Part shown: one piece after another, positions 54,851 to 64,000 of the stretch
Numbering within the stretch: the stretch's first letter is position 1
Layout of the letters: every line of letters starts with the position of its first letter
NCBI GenBank assembly: GCA_022747635.1
Contig: JAKTNV010000009.1
Span: 99,501 to 163,500 of the forward strand
Source of the DNA: Hetaerina americana
Lineage: Eukaryota > Arthropoda > Insecta > Odonata > Calopterygidae
Direction of reading: 5' to 3'
DNA length: 64,000 nt
Position numbers and translations under genes: made by a program
The notes under the pieces: model-generated
The model's input: only the letters and a program-made list of their open reading frames with translations
What the model was told of the DNA's origin: nothing
Databases searched by the model: none

Positions 54851-55704
54851 TGAATATGGCAGAATTTGTGCTGAGACGTAACCGTTGAACTTTACTTAAT
54901 AGTTTCGGAGAAAATTAAGATATCTTTTGAAACAATATATTATTTTATATTTGTAATTTTTAGGAGTACGATTTTGAAGTGAATGAGAGCATTTTGAGCT
55001 TGAAAGTAACCATCCTAATAATTGGTGGAGAGGGTTTATTACGGGGCTTACTTATCAACCTCACTTGATGTTATTCCTTAATTAAAGGGTATTTTACTTC
55101 CTACAAATGCGACATATCCGGTAGAGTCTTGGTTTACCAAAAGATTGTACTTCGTTTGTATTACAACCCAATATTGCGATAATAAGGTAATCTACCGGTT
55201 AAGGTAGGTTTCTGGATGGACCCATCTACAAAATAAATATTTTGTAATTCCTAATAAAACAAAATCTAGCAACCTACTCTACATCAGGTCCCTTTTCATC
55301 TCTGAGTACTTTCTTCCTCCCTTCATTCCGTCCTACATCCCATTCCTGTTCCTTCCCTTTCCTCGTTTGCCCAACATTATCTCCTCTATTACAGTCTTCA
55401 ACATCCCACTGCCGGTCAATACGCCCTTCATCCACTTTTCCTGCCTCCGTACGATGTCTCCCAACAAATCACTCTCTTCGCCCACCATACCAAGTACTTC
55501 CTCATTTGTTTTCTTCTCTGTCCATTTCACCTTCTCCATTCTTCTCCACACCCACATTTCAAAAGCCTCCAATCTACGTCTATCCTCCTGCTTCAATGAC
55601 CACGCTTCCGCGCCATACATACCTACACTCCAAATCAAGGTTTTTACTAATCTTTTCTTAATATCCTTACTCAACGTTCCTGACATCAACTCCCTCCTCT
55701 TTGT

Positions 55705-56618
55705 AAAAGCCTCTTTGTCTGGTGCAATGCTACGCCTTATGCCCCCATTACTTTGACCGTGTTGGTTCAAAACATTTCCGAGATACATAACACGTTTGTC
55801 CTCCTGCTTCCGGGGCCACGTTTCCCTGCCGTACATAACTACACTCCTTATCAAAGTGTTTTTACGAGTCTTTTCTTAATATCCTTACTCAACGTTCCTG
55901 CCATCAACTCTCTCCTCCAAGTGGAAGCCTCTTTGCCTAGTGCAATTCTTCTCCTTATGTCCCCACTACTTTGACCGTGTTATTCCAAAAACACTTCCGT
56001 GATACGTAAACTGTTCTATCTGCTCTAGTTTATGCCCTCCTGTTTCTATGTTTAGCTTAGCCTTTATCTTTCTGGAAAATCGCATAACCTTTGTTTCATT
56101 ACTATTGATTTTCATCCCATATCTGTCGCACTGAATTTCCAATTCACCCAGCAATGCTTGAAAAAGCCTCTTTGTCTGGTGCAATGCTACGCCTTATGCC
56201 CCCATTACTTTGACCGTGTTGGTTCAAAACATTTCCGAGATACATAACACGTTTGTCCTCCTGCTTCCGGGGCCACGTTTCCCTGCCGTACATAACTACA
56301 CTCCTTATCAAAAGGTTTTTACGAGTCTTTTCTTAATATCCTTACTCAACGTCCCTGCCATCAACTCTCTCCTCCAAGTGGAAGCCTCTTTGCCTAGTGC
56401 AATTCTTCTCCTTATGTCCCCACTACTTTGACCGTGTTATTCCAAAAACACTTCCGTGATACGTAAACTGTTCTATCTGCTCTAGTTTATGCCCTCCTGT
56501 TTCTATGTTTAGCTTAGCCTTTATCTTTCTGGAAAATCGCATAACCTTTGTTTCATTACTATTGATTTTCATCCCATATCTGTCGCACTGAATTTCCAAT
56601 TCACCCAGCAATGCTTGA
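55705..56618 (-). repeat. 457-bp tandem duplication inside RTE copy C
   Basis: 55705-56161 and 56162-56618 are two nearly identical 457-bp units. I saw about three single-base differences, such as tcaaagtgttttt versus tcaaaaggttttt and cgttcctgcc versus cgtccctgcc. Each unit contains the segment around MYGRETWPRKQEDKR and the stretch back to ELEIQCDRYGMKIN. A third, older homologous segment (MYGAEAWSLKQEDRRR) lies just left at ~55560-55705. Confidence 0.93.
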
Positions 56619-56710
56619 AATCCCTTGGCTGACTGACAAACTAAAGCTTGGTCATCAGAGAACCTAACTCATTTTAGAAATTCCCCGCCAACTTTTATTC
56701 CTACCCCCAG

Positions 56711-57295
56711 TTATTCCCATGCCTCCTGAATCATTTCCTCCACATACAGGTTGAACAGCAACGGTGATAATGGGCATCCCTGCCTTACACCACTTTCTAA
56801 CACTGCCCAACCTGACTCCTCGTTCCCCACTCGCACCTGAGCAGTCTGAGACATGTACAGGTGGCGGATTAGACTCCTTTCCCTCCAATCTAATCCTATT
56901 TTCTTCAATATCCTCATTAGTTTTTTCCAATTTACTCTATAAAACGCTTTTTCGAAATCTACGAAACAGGCAAATACTTCCTGGTTGTATTCTCTATTCC
57001 TCTCGATTAATAATCTCATTACTGCAATGGCATCACGCGTACCTCCCCCCTTCCTAAACCCAAACTGATTATCCCCTAAGGAATCATTTACCCTACTCTC
57101 TATCCTTTTGTTTATGATCCTAAGAACAACTTTAGCTGCTTGGGATATCAAACTTATCATCCTGTAGTCCTCACATGATGTAGCCTTTACCTTTTTCAGA
57201 ATAGGAACTAACAGTGATCTCATGAAGCCTTCCGGCCAGATTCCTTCCTCATACATACTATGAATCAGCCCATATATAGCCTCTTCCTCCCACAT
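56711..57295 (-). pseudogene. Reverse transcriptase core of RTE copy C
   Basis: A 194-codon open segment carries RT motifs: KVKATSCEDYRMISLISQAA, FGFRKGGGTRDAIAVMRLLI, CFVDFEKAF (motif A, catalytic Asp) and SGVRQGCPLSPLLFNLYVEE (motif B). Motif C follows in another frame as RFSDDQAL (usually FADD). The family copies its RNA at a nicked target site. Frameshift and internal duplications downstream make it inactive. Confidence 0.88.
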
Positions 57296-59215
57296 TTTCC
57301 TTAAGCTTTTAGTAGTTTCACAGGAATGTTATCCAATCCGAAGGCCTAATTTAGTTTCATCTCCCTAAATGCCCTTTATATCTCATCGTCGAGTATGGCT
57401 GGACATAAGCTATCTTCCTGAGCATCATGTTCCTCTTCTATTCTAACATTGTTGGTCTAAGTTCTTTATTATACATTTCTTCTATGCATTCCTTCCATCT
57501 CACTGGGATCTTTCCTGTGTCAACTATTATCTTACCCTCCTTATCTCTAACTGTTAGGATAGATCTTCCTTTTCTACTTCCCGATAAAGATTTATCCTTG
57601 CTGTAGAGCTCACCAATATCACCCTTCCTCTGCAAACCTTCAATATTCTCACACTGCGTCTTCCACCATGCTTCTTTTGCTTTATTTGTTACCCGCCTCA
57701 ATTTATTGTTAAACTCTTTGCACTTAATTTTGCCTAACTCTGTGTTTACATTCTTCCTTTTTTTCATCTCATCCGTCTTTGTAATCATCTCATCCGTGAT
57801 CCATGGTTTCCTAGTCCATTTTATGTTACCGGTTCCAATAATGTCTTTTCCCGCTTTCAATGATTCTTTCTTGATACATTATTCTTCGATAGTACTCAGC
57901 TCTTTACCATCCTCCATGATTTCCTCTATAGCCTGTTGGTACTCCTTCCTTGTCAATCCATATAATGCTTCTGCATTTCATTTCCTAACCCTCTGCCCCT
58001 GCCTTATCTTTTTGAAACCAACACCTCACTTCATAACAACTAAATTGTGGTCTGAGTCCGCACCTGCTCCTGGGAATATGTGAAAATTTATCACACTTCC
58101 TAGACCTGTGTCTAACCAGAATATAATCTAACTGATACCTTTCTGAGTCACCTGGCATTTTTCATGTATACCTGCGTCTTTTGTGGTGTCTAAACCAAGT
58201 GTTGGTGATGTCTAACCCCTGTCTCGTGCAGAACTCATTTGCTTTCTCGACGTGGTCATTCCTCATGCCTAAGCCGTAGTCCCCGACCTCATCACCATCT
58301 CTTCCTTCGCTCACCGTCGCATTCCAATCCCCCATCACTATCAAATGTTTCCTCGGAGGAACTTATGCGATTATGTCCTCTTAACTGATCGTATATCCTA
58401 TCAACCTCATCCTCCTAATGGTTGCTTGGTGGCATGTGTAACTGAACAATGACCAAGTTCGTTGGTTCTGCTTTTATCTCTACTGGTAATATTCATTCCG
58501 TTGCCTGTTCTAAGTTGACTATGCTTCTTCCTACCTCTTTATTTAATATAATAGCAACCCCTTGCAGGCTCTCATCCCCCGACGCTGCATATTTTTCTTT
58601 AATTATCACTCCAGTAATCCCCGCTATCCTTCCATCCCACCTTCCATAGACCTAAAATATCTATACTGCCTCTTTCCATCTCTCACTTGATATTCTCTAA
58701 TTTTCCTGTCCTCAACATTATCCTAACATTCCAAGTTCCTATTCTAACTATATTGGTCTTCTTCTTCTGCATCTTCTGTCCTGTTGCTGTCGGTCTTCCC
58801 TTACTAGGGTTTTGTGGGATGATGACCGTGGAAGCCTTGCCTCCCCCCCTGGCGGGCACAACACATGTGGCCGAGCCCCGTAGTTGCCAGGACTCAAAAT
58901 CTCTGTAGTGACCATCATATCAATCTTGGGAATGATAATCGAGGTGGTTTCCCGCTGTCTTCCTCAATAGTGTTTTTAATGTAACACCATCACTCAATGG
59001 CTGTCCCACTGGGGTCACATGCCTTTGCAGCCGCCTCAGTGAGGAACAGACGCTGCATGGACTACCTTTTGTCTGGATCCTTACCTTCGACCCATGGGTG
59101 ACCTTACCAAGAGCAATTATCATTAATCCCGCCAGCACAGCTCTAGTGGTCATTGGAACGCACAAGCCCTTTCACCACGTCAAGGTTGTAGTCCATGGGA
59201 GGGATAACCCGATAA

Positions 59216-59470
59216 TACCTCATTAATTCCACACAAAAGGAAGCAATGCCGCGATAGAATCGATGATAAATATTTTCAACTCGGGTCCATGTAAAGTGTG
59301 TTTGTCCAATTCCTCCAGTCCACGGAAAAGGTCTATGGATATGGGTTTCAAGCGGGTTGAACATCATCCAGAGGGTACAAGAATATCCAATATATACCCT
59401 CCATGGCTGTGCACTCTTATAGGTTTTACACAATATTTATCTGGTCAATATCCTTTTAGAGGTTAAGGAT
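59216..59470 (-). other. Possible 5' leader of RTE copy C
   Basis: The minus strand stays open here and runs into the copy C leader (59433-59143), with PWTGGIGQTHFTWTRVENIY among others. Copy A does not extend this far because a mariner ends at its 5' boundary, so membership cannot be checked within the window. Confidence 0.4.
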
Positions 59471-61777
59471 CAGGGTCTCTCTTCAGGCTTTATAGCAGCC
59501 CGTCAATTACAGTTTTTGCAGTTGGCAGCAATACAAAATTTCCTTGCTGATAATTATGGAGATAAGTCTTGGATAAAATGTATGGCAATATGAAAAAGGA
59601 TGTTTTGCTTTTTTTAACTTATTCATTAAGTTTTGTTATGCACCAATTTCGTTCAGCGAACCATAATCACCAGCTCCTCTGGCAGTTGCTGTCCATATAA
59701 TTGATGCCTAGTTGCAATAGATAAAATTAATAATCCTCATGTTAGTATTTGTCTCCAAAATTTGCTGTATTAAGGACAAAATTATTATCCTCCTGTGCCT
59801 ATTTCAGACAATTCAGTTGTAATAATATAGCCGGTAGTAAAATGTTTTGAGGCTTTTTCAAGTCCTTTTTGGAAGCATTCAATTATGATTTACAAATAAA
59901 ATGACCAGACTATAATAATATTCATTGCTGCGCCATTCAGCATCATCTTACTCATCTGAAGTTGAGGCATAGCAACACCTCTATTAATAAGGATTGATAA
60001 GCATTTTGGCTATGGATTAGGACCATGCAGACTTGCTGTTTAAAAAAACGGATTTTAACTCGATGCCTGCTGAAAATGTGAATATGCACTGAAATTATTG
60101 GATATCCACTAAATTCTTTTGTGGGAGTTGGCCTATGGGACGTAAAATTCTGCTAAACAACAGCCATTATCTCAGATTATTGTTATGTAATAAGAATAGG
60201 TATACTTTTATCAAATTAGTATTTCCATAAATGTAGGAGCAAAACGGTAGGCACTGCAATCCATACTTATCAGTTCAACAAATCTCATTACACATGATAT
60301 TTCAATTAACTATTTTTAACTCCATAAATTTTCTACAAATATTGAATTCATTTAGTTGTAATCTTTTCTTCCCTTGGTCTCACACAAAAGTGAGTCTCCC
60401 CTTAAGTACATTCTCCAATATTCTATCATCACTCTCTGGATATAGTTTTTCCTTCTTTCTTTGAATATCCAAAAAAAAGACTGATGAAATTTTATGAGCC
60501 AATGCAATTTTACTAGACAGTAGAAATTGCAGCTTAAATAATATAAACTAAGAGAGAACGGCTGCTGAAAGTGGGCCTATTTTGATATCTTGTAGGTTTT
60601 AATTAGCTTCGGTTTCATTGAAGTGCTTCAGGAGAAAATTCTTGAATGGCAACTAATAATTTTGCATTTTATGTATTGTTACTACAGAGAGTCAAGTAAA
60701 GAAAAGATGTTGTGTGGACAAGTAATGCATGTTAATGTTCCTCACCATAGTCGGCTCTTCTGGGAGGGCACTCGCGCATTCCTCTGACTGCTCCCCTTGA
60801 CCCAGGGGAGACCCTGGGTCAAAGGAACACATCGTATTGTCTAGCTGGGAAATATGCATCCCACTTCATGTCCATGGACGTCAGACACTGGCTTATTTCA
60901 TAATATTCCCATTCTCTTAGCAATGGAGTGTTAATTTTCCATTTTGTTCTAAGGCGTTTCCAAAAGGGATTTAATTTTCCCATTACTTCCTCATTACAAG
61001 TTCCCCAGGGTTAGAGACTTTACTGTTTGGACGCTGTCTATGTCACCAACTCCAAAAAATATCTCAAGCTCATTAAATTTATAGGGTGACCATTTTTTTC
61101 CTTAAAGGGCAGTTCTTCTAGCATTTTAGTGATGTAAGGTCTATAAAAGTAAGCTCTTCTTTATACAAATGATTTATTCTTAGGAGTTTATCTCATTTTT
61201 TTGTTTTCTAAATCATGCATGAATCCTTCTGCTGTAACATTCTCAAAATGGGCAGGAATGTTATGGCTATTTGTGAATTATTTGCCACATTATTGTATTA
61301 TTATTGATGTATTTAACATAATTTTCTCAGGAATCAATGCAAGCTCCAACAGTTTAAATATGTGCGAATAGTTACTTCAGGGAAAAAATAATAAGTTTCT
61401 CTAAACACTAAAATTATTTCTAAATTTTTTCTTAAATTTAATTTTCAAAAGTGGGATACACTTCTTATATAGTTGCAAGTGGTACATGAATGTATGTGGT
61501 ACATTCATGGCAAAATCAAACTTTTTTATTGTCCAGAAAGAAAATAAGAGCAAGCAAAGATAGGTATGTACTTTGAACAATTATCCTATTTTCTTGATAC
61601 AGTAACAATAAAATTATTCACTACATTTTTCTGCAATATATGGTTTTGAACATCATGCCTGATGAAATAAAGCAAGTGCTTTTTTTATGTGTTTAACGAA
61701 TTTTCAAACATCACCCACATCTGAATTAGGTAGGTATATAATGAAGGGAATAGATGATAGTAGTGACGTGTGACGTA
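59471..61777. other. AT-rich sequence upstream of Pix, no feature recognised
   Basis: No coding motif or repeat with recognisable identity. A short palindrome (ttgacccagg...cctgggtcaa) lies near 60797-60823. Confidence 0.5.
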
Positions 61778-62689
61778 CAAGGTCTCTCTGAATAGTAGTA
61801 TGACTTATTTTTTCCCAGACAGATGAGTGTTGGCTTCTCTGGCTAGGCTCGCGGGAGGGGAGTCTCCGGAAAGGCTGGAGGCCGGTGGCAGTTGACTCCC
61901 AGTTTTTGCAGATCATTCGTTTGCAAAACCTCTATAATGTTACCTGGTTACACTTTGTAATGAACCAGTTATCAGAACAGCACTACACCATCATTTTTTA
62001 CAGAAAACTGGGAAAAACCAGGAAAGAGTCTCATGGCATGCTCAAGGCAGCTTATGGTGATAATGCCATGGGTAGATGGAGTTTTTGAGGGGCACAAGTT
62101 GTTTCAGGAGAGTAGAGAAGATGTTGAAGACACCAAATGTTCAGGACGATCTTAGACCTGAAAAAGTGATAAAAATCTTGCAAGAATGAAGGCTTTGTTG
62201 GACATGGATTGCAGATTATGTATTTGCATGGTTTCTGATGAACTTGGCATCCCTAAAAGTGATGTGCATTGACTTGCAAGCAAAAACACTAGCATGAGAA
62301 AGGTGTGTGCGAAGTTGGTGCTGTGAGTGCTCTCTGAGTAACGGACTACCTGGCCCGGCACAATGTGGCGACCCAGCTTCAGCCGTCACACAGCTCTCAT
62401 GCTGCCCCACCTGACTTCTTCCTCTTCACATGCCTCAACTCCGTGCTGAAAGGACTTCACCACAGCTTGATGAAAGCATTATAACAAGCCATGAAGAGGG
62501 AGCTTAGCAGCATTCTGGGCGCCAACGCCTTTCAGAAGGTGCCCGAGGTGAGGAAAACCCATATGGCACCCTCTTGTGTGTGTGAACATGCAAGAGGGTG
62601 CTACTGCGAAGACTTTTAAGGGAATTATCAATTCTGACAATAATTTTTCTTTAATTGACTCAGTCTTACCACTTTTGGGACAAATCTTG
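61778..62689 (+). mobile_element. mariner element, degenerate and shortened
   Basis: Ends caaggtctctctgaatagta and (reverse) caagatttgtcccaaaagtg, with TA at 61776-61777 and 62690-62691. The plus strand carries the N-terminal MNQLSEQHYTIIFYRKLGKT, KESHGMLKAAYGDNAMGRWS and MRKVCAKLVL-like remnants, then after a deletion PPDFFLFTCLNSVLKGLHHS. The first two catalytic blocks are gone. Related by its right end to the short mariner at 24549-24996. Confidence 0.82.
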
Positions 62690-62696
62690 TACATAG

Positions 62697-62897
62697 ATTT
62701 ATTTATTTATTCTCTTCTATTCGGGGTGAGTTTGAGACTTAGGTCCCTTCTCCAACTTAACTCTAAAACATTAGACTTTGAAGACTATTACTAACACCCA
62801 AATCATAGGTGGAGAAAAACCAACCTAGGCGCAAATTAAACCCGTAACCTCTGGATTGGTAGGCAAGGACATTACCCCACCGCCACCAGGGTTGGAA
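62697..62897 (-). repeat. tRNA-derived SINE, family 3, minus strand
   Basis: In reverse it reads ccaaccctggtggcggtggg, ggtaatgtccttgcctacca, gttacgggtttaatttgcgc (decayed B box) and ctaggttggtttttctccac. The tail appears at the left as tttatttatttattc. It is followed by another tRNA-like segment at 62898-62990. Confidence 0.82.
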
Positions 62898-64000
62898 AAA
62901 AAAACCACCTACAGGATTTAAACGCAAGACTTCAGGATAGTAAGCCAGTAAGCAGGTTAGTCATCGCATCAACATGATCACCCATGAGACATATACTCAT
63001 ACAAATATGGGTTACTACTTGCGTTGAGCAACGATAAGGTATTACATGTATGGGCAACAGGTGAGATTTTTTCCAGTCTCATCATTTTATGTCAATGTAT
63101 AGATCATTAAAAACAGGAATGAGGCTTAATGAGAGTGCTCTTATGAAATGAAATATATTTTTACTGAAATATTGAAAAGGGTGCCATGAATTGAAGTAAC
63201 AATTGCAATCAATATTTCTGACAAACTGATGAAAGATATGAAAAATGAGAATCATACATGCAAAACTTATTTGTAGGGAATATGAATAACATGAGAGTAG
63301 ACAGCCTTCACCTTGTCATCATCCTAGAAATTCGTGGATACAAAACTGGTGCCAATGCAGCATCTCATGTAGGTTGTGGGTTTAAATTGATAAATGCATC
63401 TGGCAGCAATAAATTTACAAAACATAATTATATCCATACACATGTGTGTATATTTATTTTCTGTGCAAAGTTTTACATTGAACACTTAGTGTCTACAAAA
63501 GTTAAGAAAACATTTCCTTAAGAACAAGTGATCTTATTTATTTTCCTACCATTGAACAAAAGCAAAATATACCTTCAGAAGTATAATTAAACTGTGAGAA
63601 TACAATATCTTGAAATTTTTTGCTGGAATTTAAAATAGCAGATACATTTCTGTGCAAAAATACATGAATATTTTCCCATATCATTCAGTCAAATAATCAG
63701 TGGACAATACAGGAATGCATTCAGATATCTTCAGAGGAGTGCATTACTTTATTCCCAAGATAAACAAGGCACTGCCTGAAGATCAGCGAGGGGAAGGCTT
63801 AGTGCTTTTAAATCACTAAGAATAATTTTACGTGCTTATTACTGGTATAGCTGTGCTTCAGCATTGTATGCATGCACTTATTAGAAAAATCATGGATTTC
63901 ATTTTGTCCATTCATGTTAAAAACACACATTTCAGATTTGCAACGTTGTGCCATCATACCTGTGAGCTCACAATCTGAATCAAAGGAGAAATAATGATTT
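62898..64000. other. AT-rich sequence; short tRNA-like repeat at its start
   Basis: 62898-62990 looks like a second tRNA-derived head in reverse (ggatttaaacgcaagacttc would be a decayed B box). The remainder to 64000 has no recognisable feature. One open frame (63258-63521) shows no domain. Confidence 0.4.

Larger units (their letters stand above)
55180..59215 (-). mobile_element. RTE-like retrotransposon copy C, long, with internal duplications
   Basis: The most complete copy. In reverse order from the right: 5' leader (ccctcccatggactacaacc) at ~59205, NATVSEGRDGDEVGDYGLGM (endonuclease) at ~58300, DSDHNLVVMK at ~58050, RT 57295-56711 (QFGFRKGGGTRDAIAVMRLL, VFACFVDFEKAFYRVNWKKL, VRQGCPLSPLLFNLY), VRFSDDQAL at ~56660, and the C-terminal LEAFEMWVWRRMEKVKWTEK. 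It ends in ccggtagattaccttatta at 55180. The leader may continue to ~59470, where minus-strand sequence stays open. It carries few stops compared with A and B but has a 457-bp tandem duplication in the C-terminal part. Confidence 0.92.

Noticed and set aside
60797..60823. Operator-like palindrome ttgacccagg...cctgggtcaa
   Set aside because: Short and isolated; palindromes of this size occur by chance in 64 kb.
1..64000. CRISPR arrays, operons, prophage or bacterial defence system
   Set aside because: No direct-repeat/spacer arrays, no ribosome-binding sites with tandem genes; the window is clearly eukaryotic with spliced exons and eukaryotic transposons.

Overview
The window reads as a TE-saturated intron landscape of a large arthropod (probably insect) nuclear genome. 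It is AT-rich, has no bacterial-type gene packing, and contains canonical GT-AG introns, tRNA-derived SINEs and many Tc1/mariner, piggyBac, hAT, RTE-like, Jockey/CR1-like and Penelope-like relics. The species cannot be named from the sequence alone.

The only host gene I can support lies on the minus strand and spans almost the whole window. It is an orthologue of the PAK-interacting exchange factor (Pix / beta-PIX / ARHGEF7). Seven coding exons are visible in order: first coding exon 53990-53922, SH3 52421-52280, linker plus DH start 47660-47465, DH middle 31785-31552, DH end 27307-27109, PH first part 21522-21301, PH continued 6846-6768. Splice phases agree at every junction and give about 380 codons. 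The rest (end of PH, GIT-binding region, coiled coil) must lie left of position 1. A 5' UTR exon and promoter probably sit near 54644-54850. Introns reach about 15.7 kb and are filled with mobile elements.

Layout: 1-581 a young mariner (cut by the window edge); 1460-2700 RTE-like copy D; 2960-4260 pogo/Tigger relic; 4928-6197 and 8321-9494 mariner relics; 9496-14260 RTE-like copy A, split by a Tc1/mariner-superfamily element; 15476-16377 mariner; 16896-17156 SINE; 17277-18599 second copy of the young mariner; 22003-22262 SINE; 22670-24240 CR1/Jockey-like element; 24250-27034 SINE, RTE and small mariner fragments; 27720-28380 non-LTR fragment; 30991-31293 SINE; 31956-32419 solo LTR; 33205-36897 SINEs and mariners; 37070-40298 a 3'/3' inverted mariner carrying a piggyBac; 40540-45040 hAT relic broken by a Penelope-like fragment and by RTE-like copy B; 45230-46850 and 48860-50990 Jockey/CR1-like elements; 50298-50424 a perfect 60-bp-arm palindrome; 51018-51235 RTE fragment; 55180-59215 (perhaps to 59470) RTE-like copy C with tandem duplications; 61778-62689 mariner; 62697-62990 SINE-like repeats.

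The elements form a stratigraphy. Several insertions are exactly bounded by target-site duplications (TA, TTAA, ATGG, 13-bp), so relative ages can be read. The most unusual structures are the 3'/3' mariner with a piggyBac inside it, an apparent gene-conversion tract between RTE copies A and B about 32 kb apart, the perfect palindrome, an in-frame BED-finger/GIY-YIG chimera, and a GC-AG intron in the host gene.
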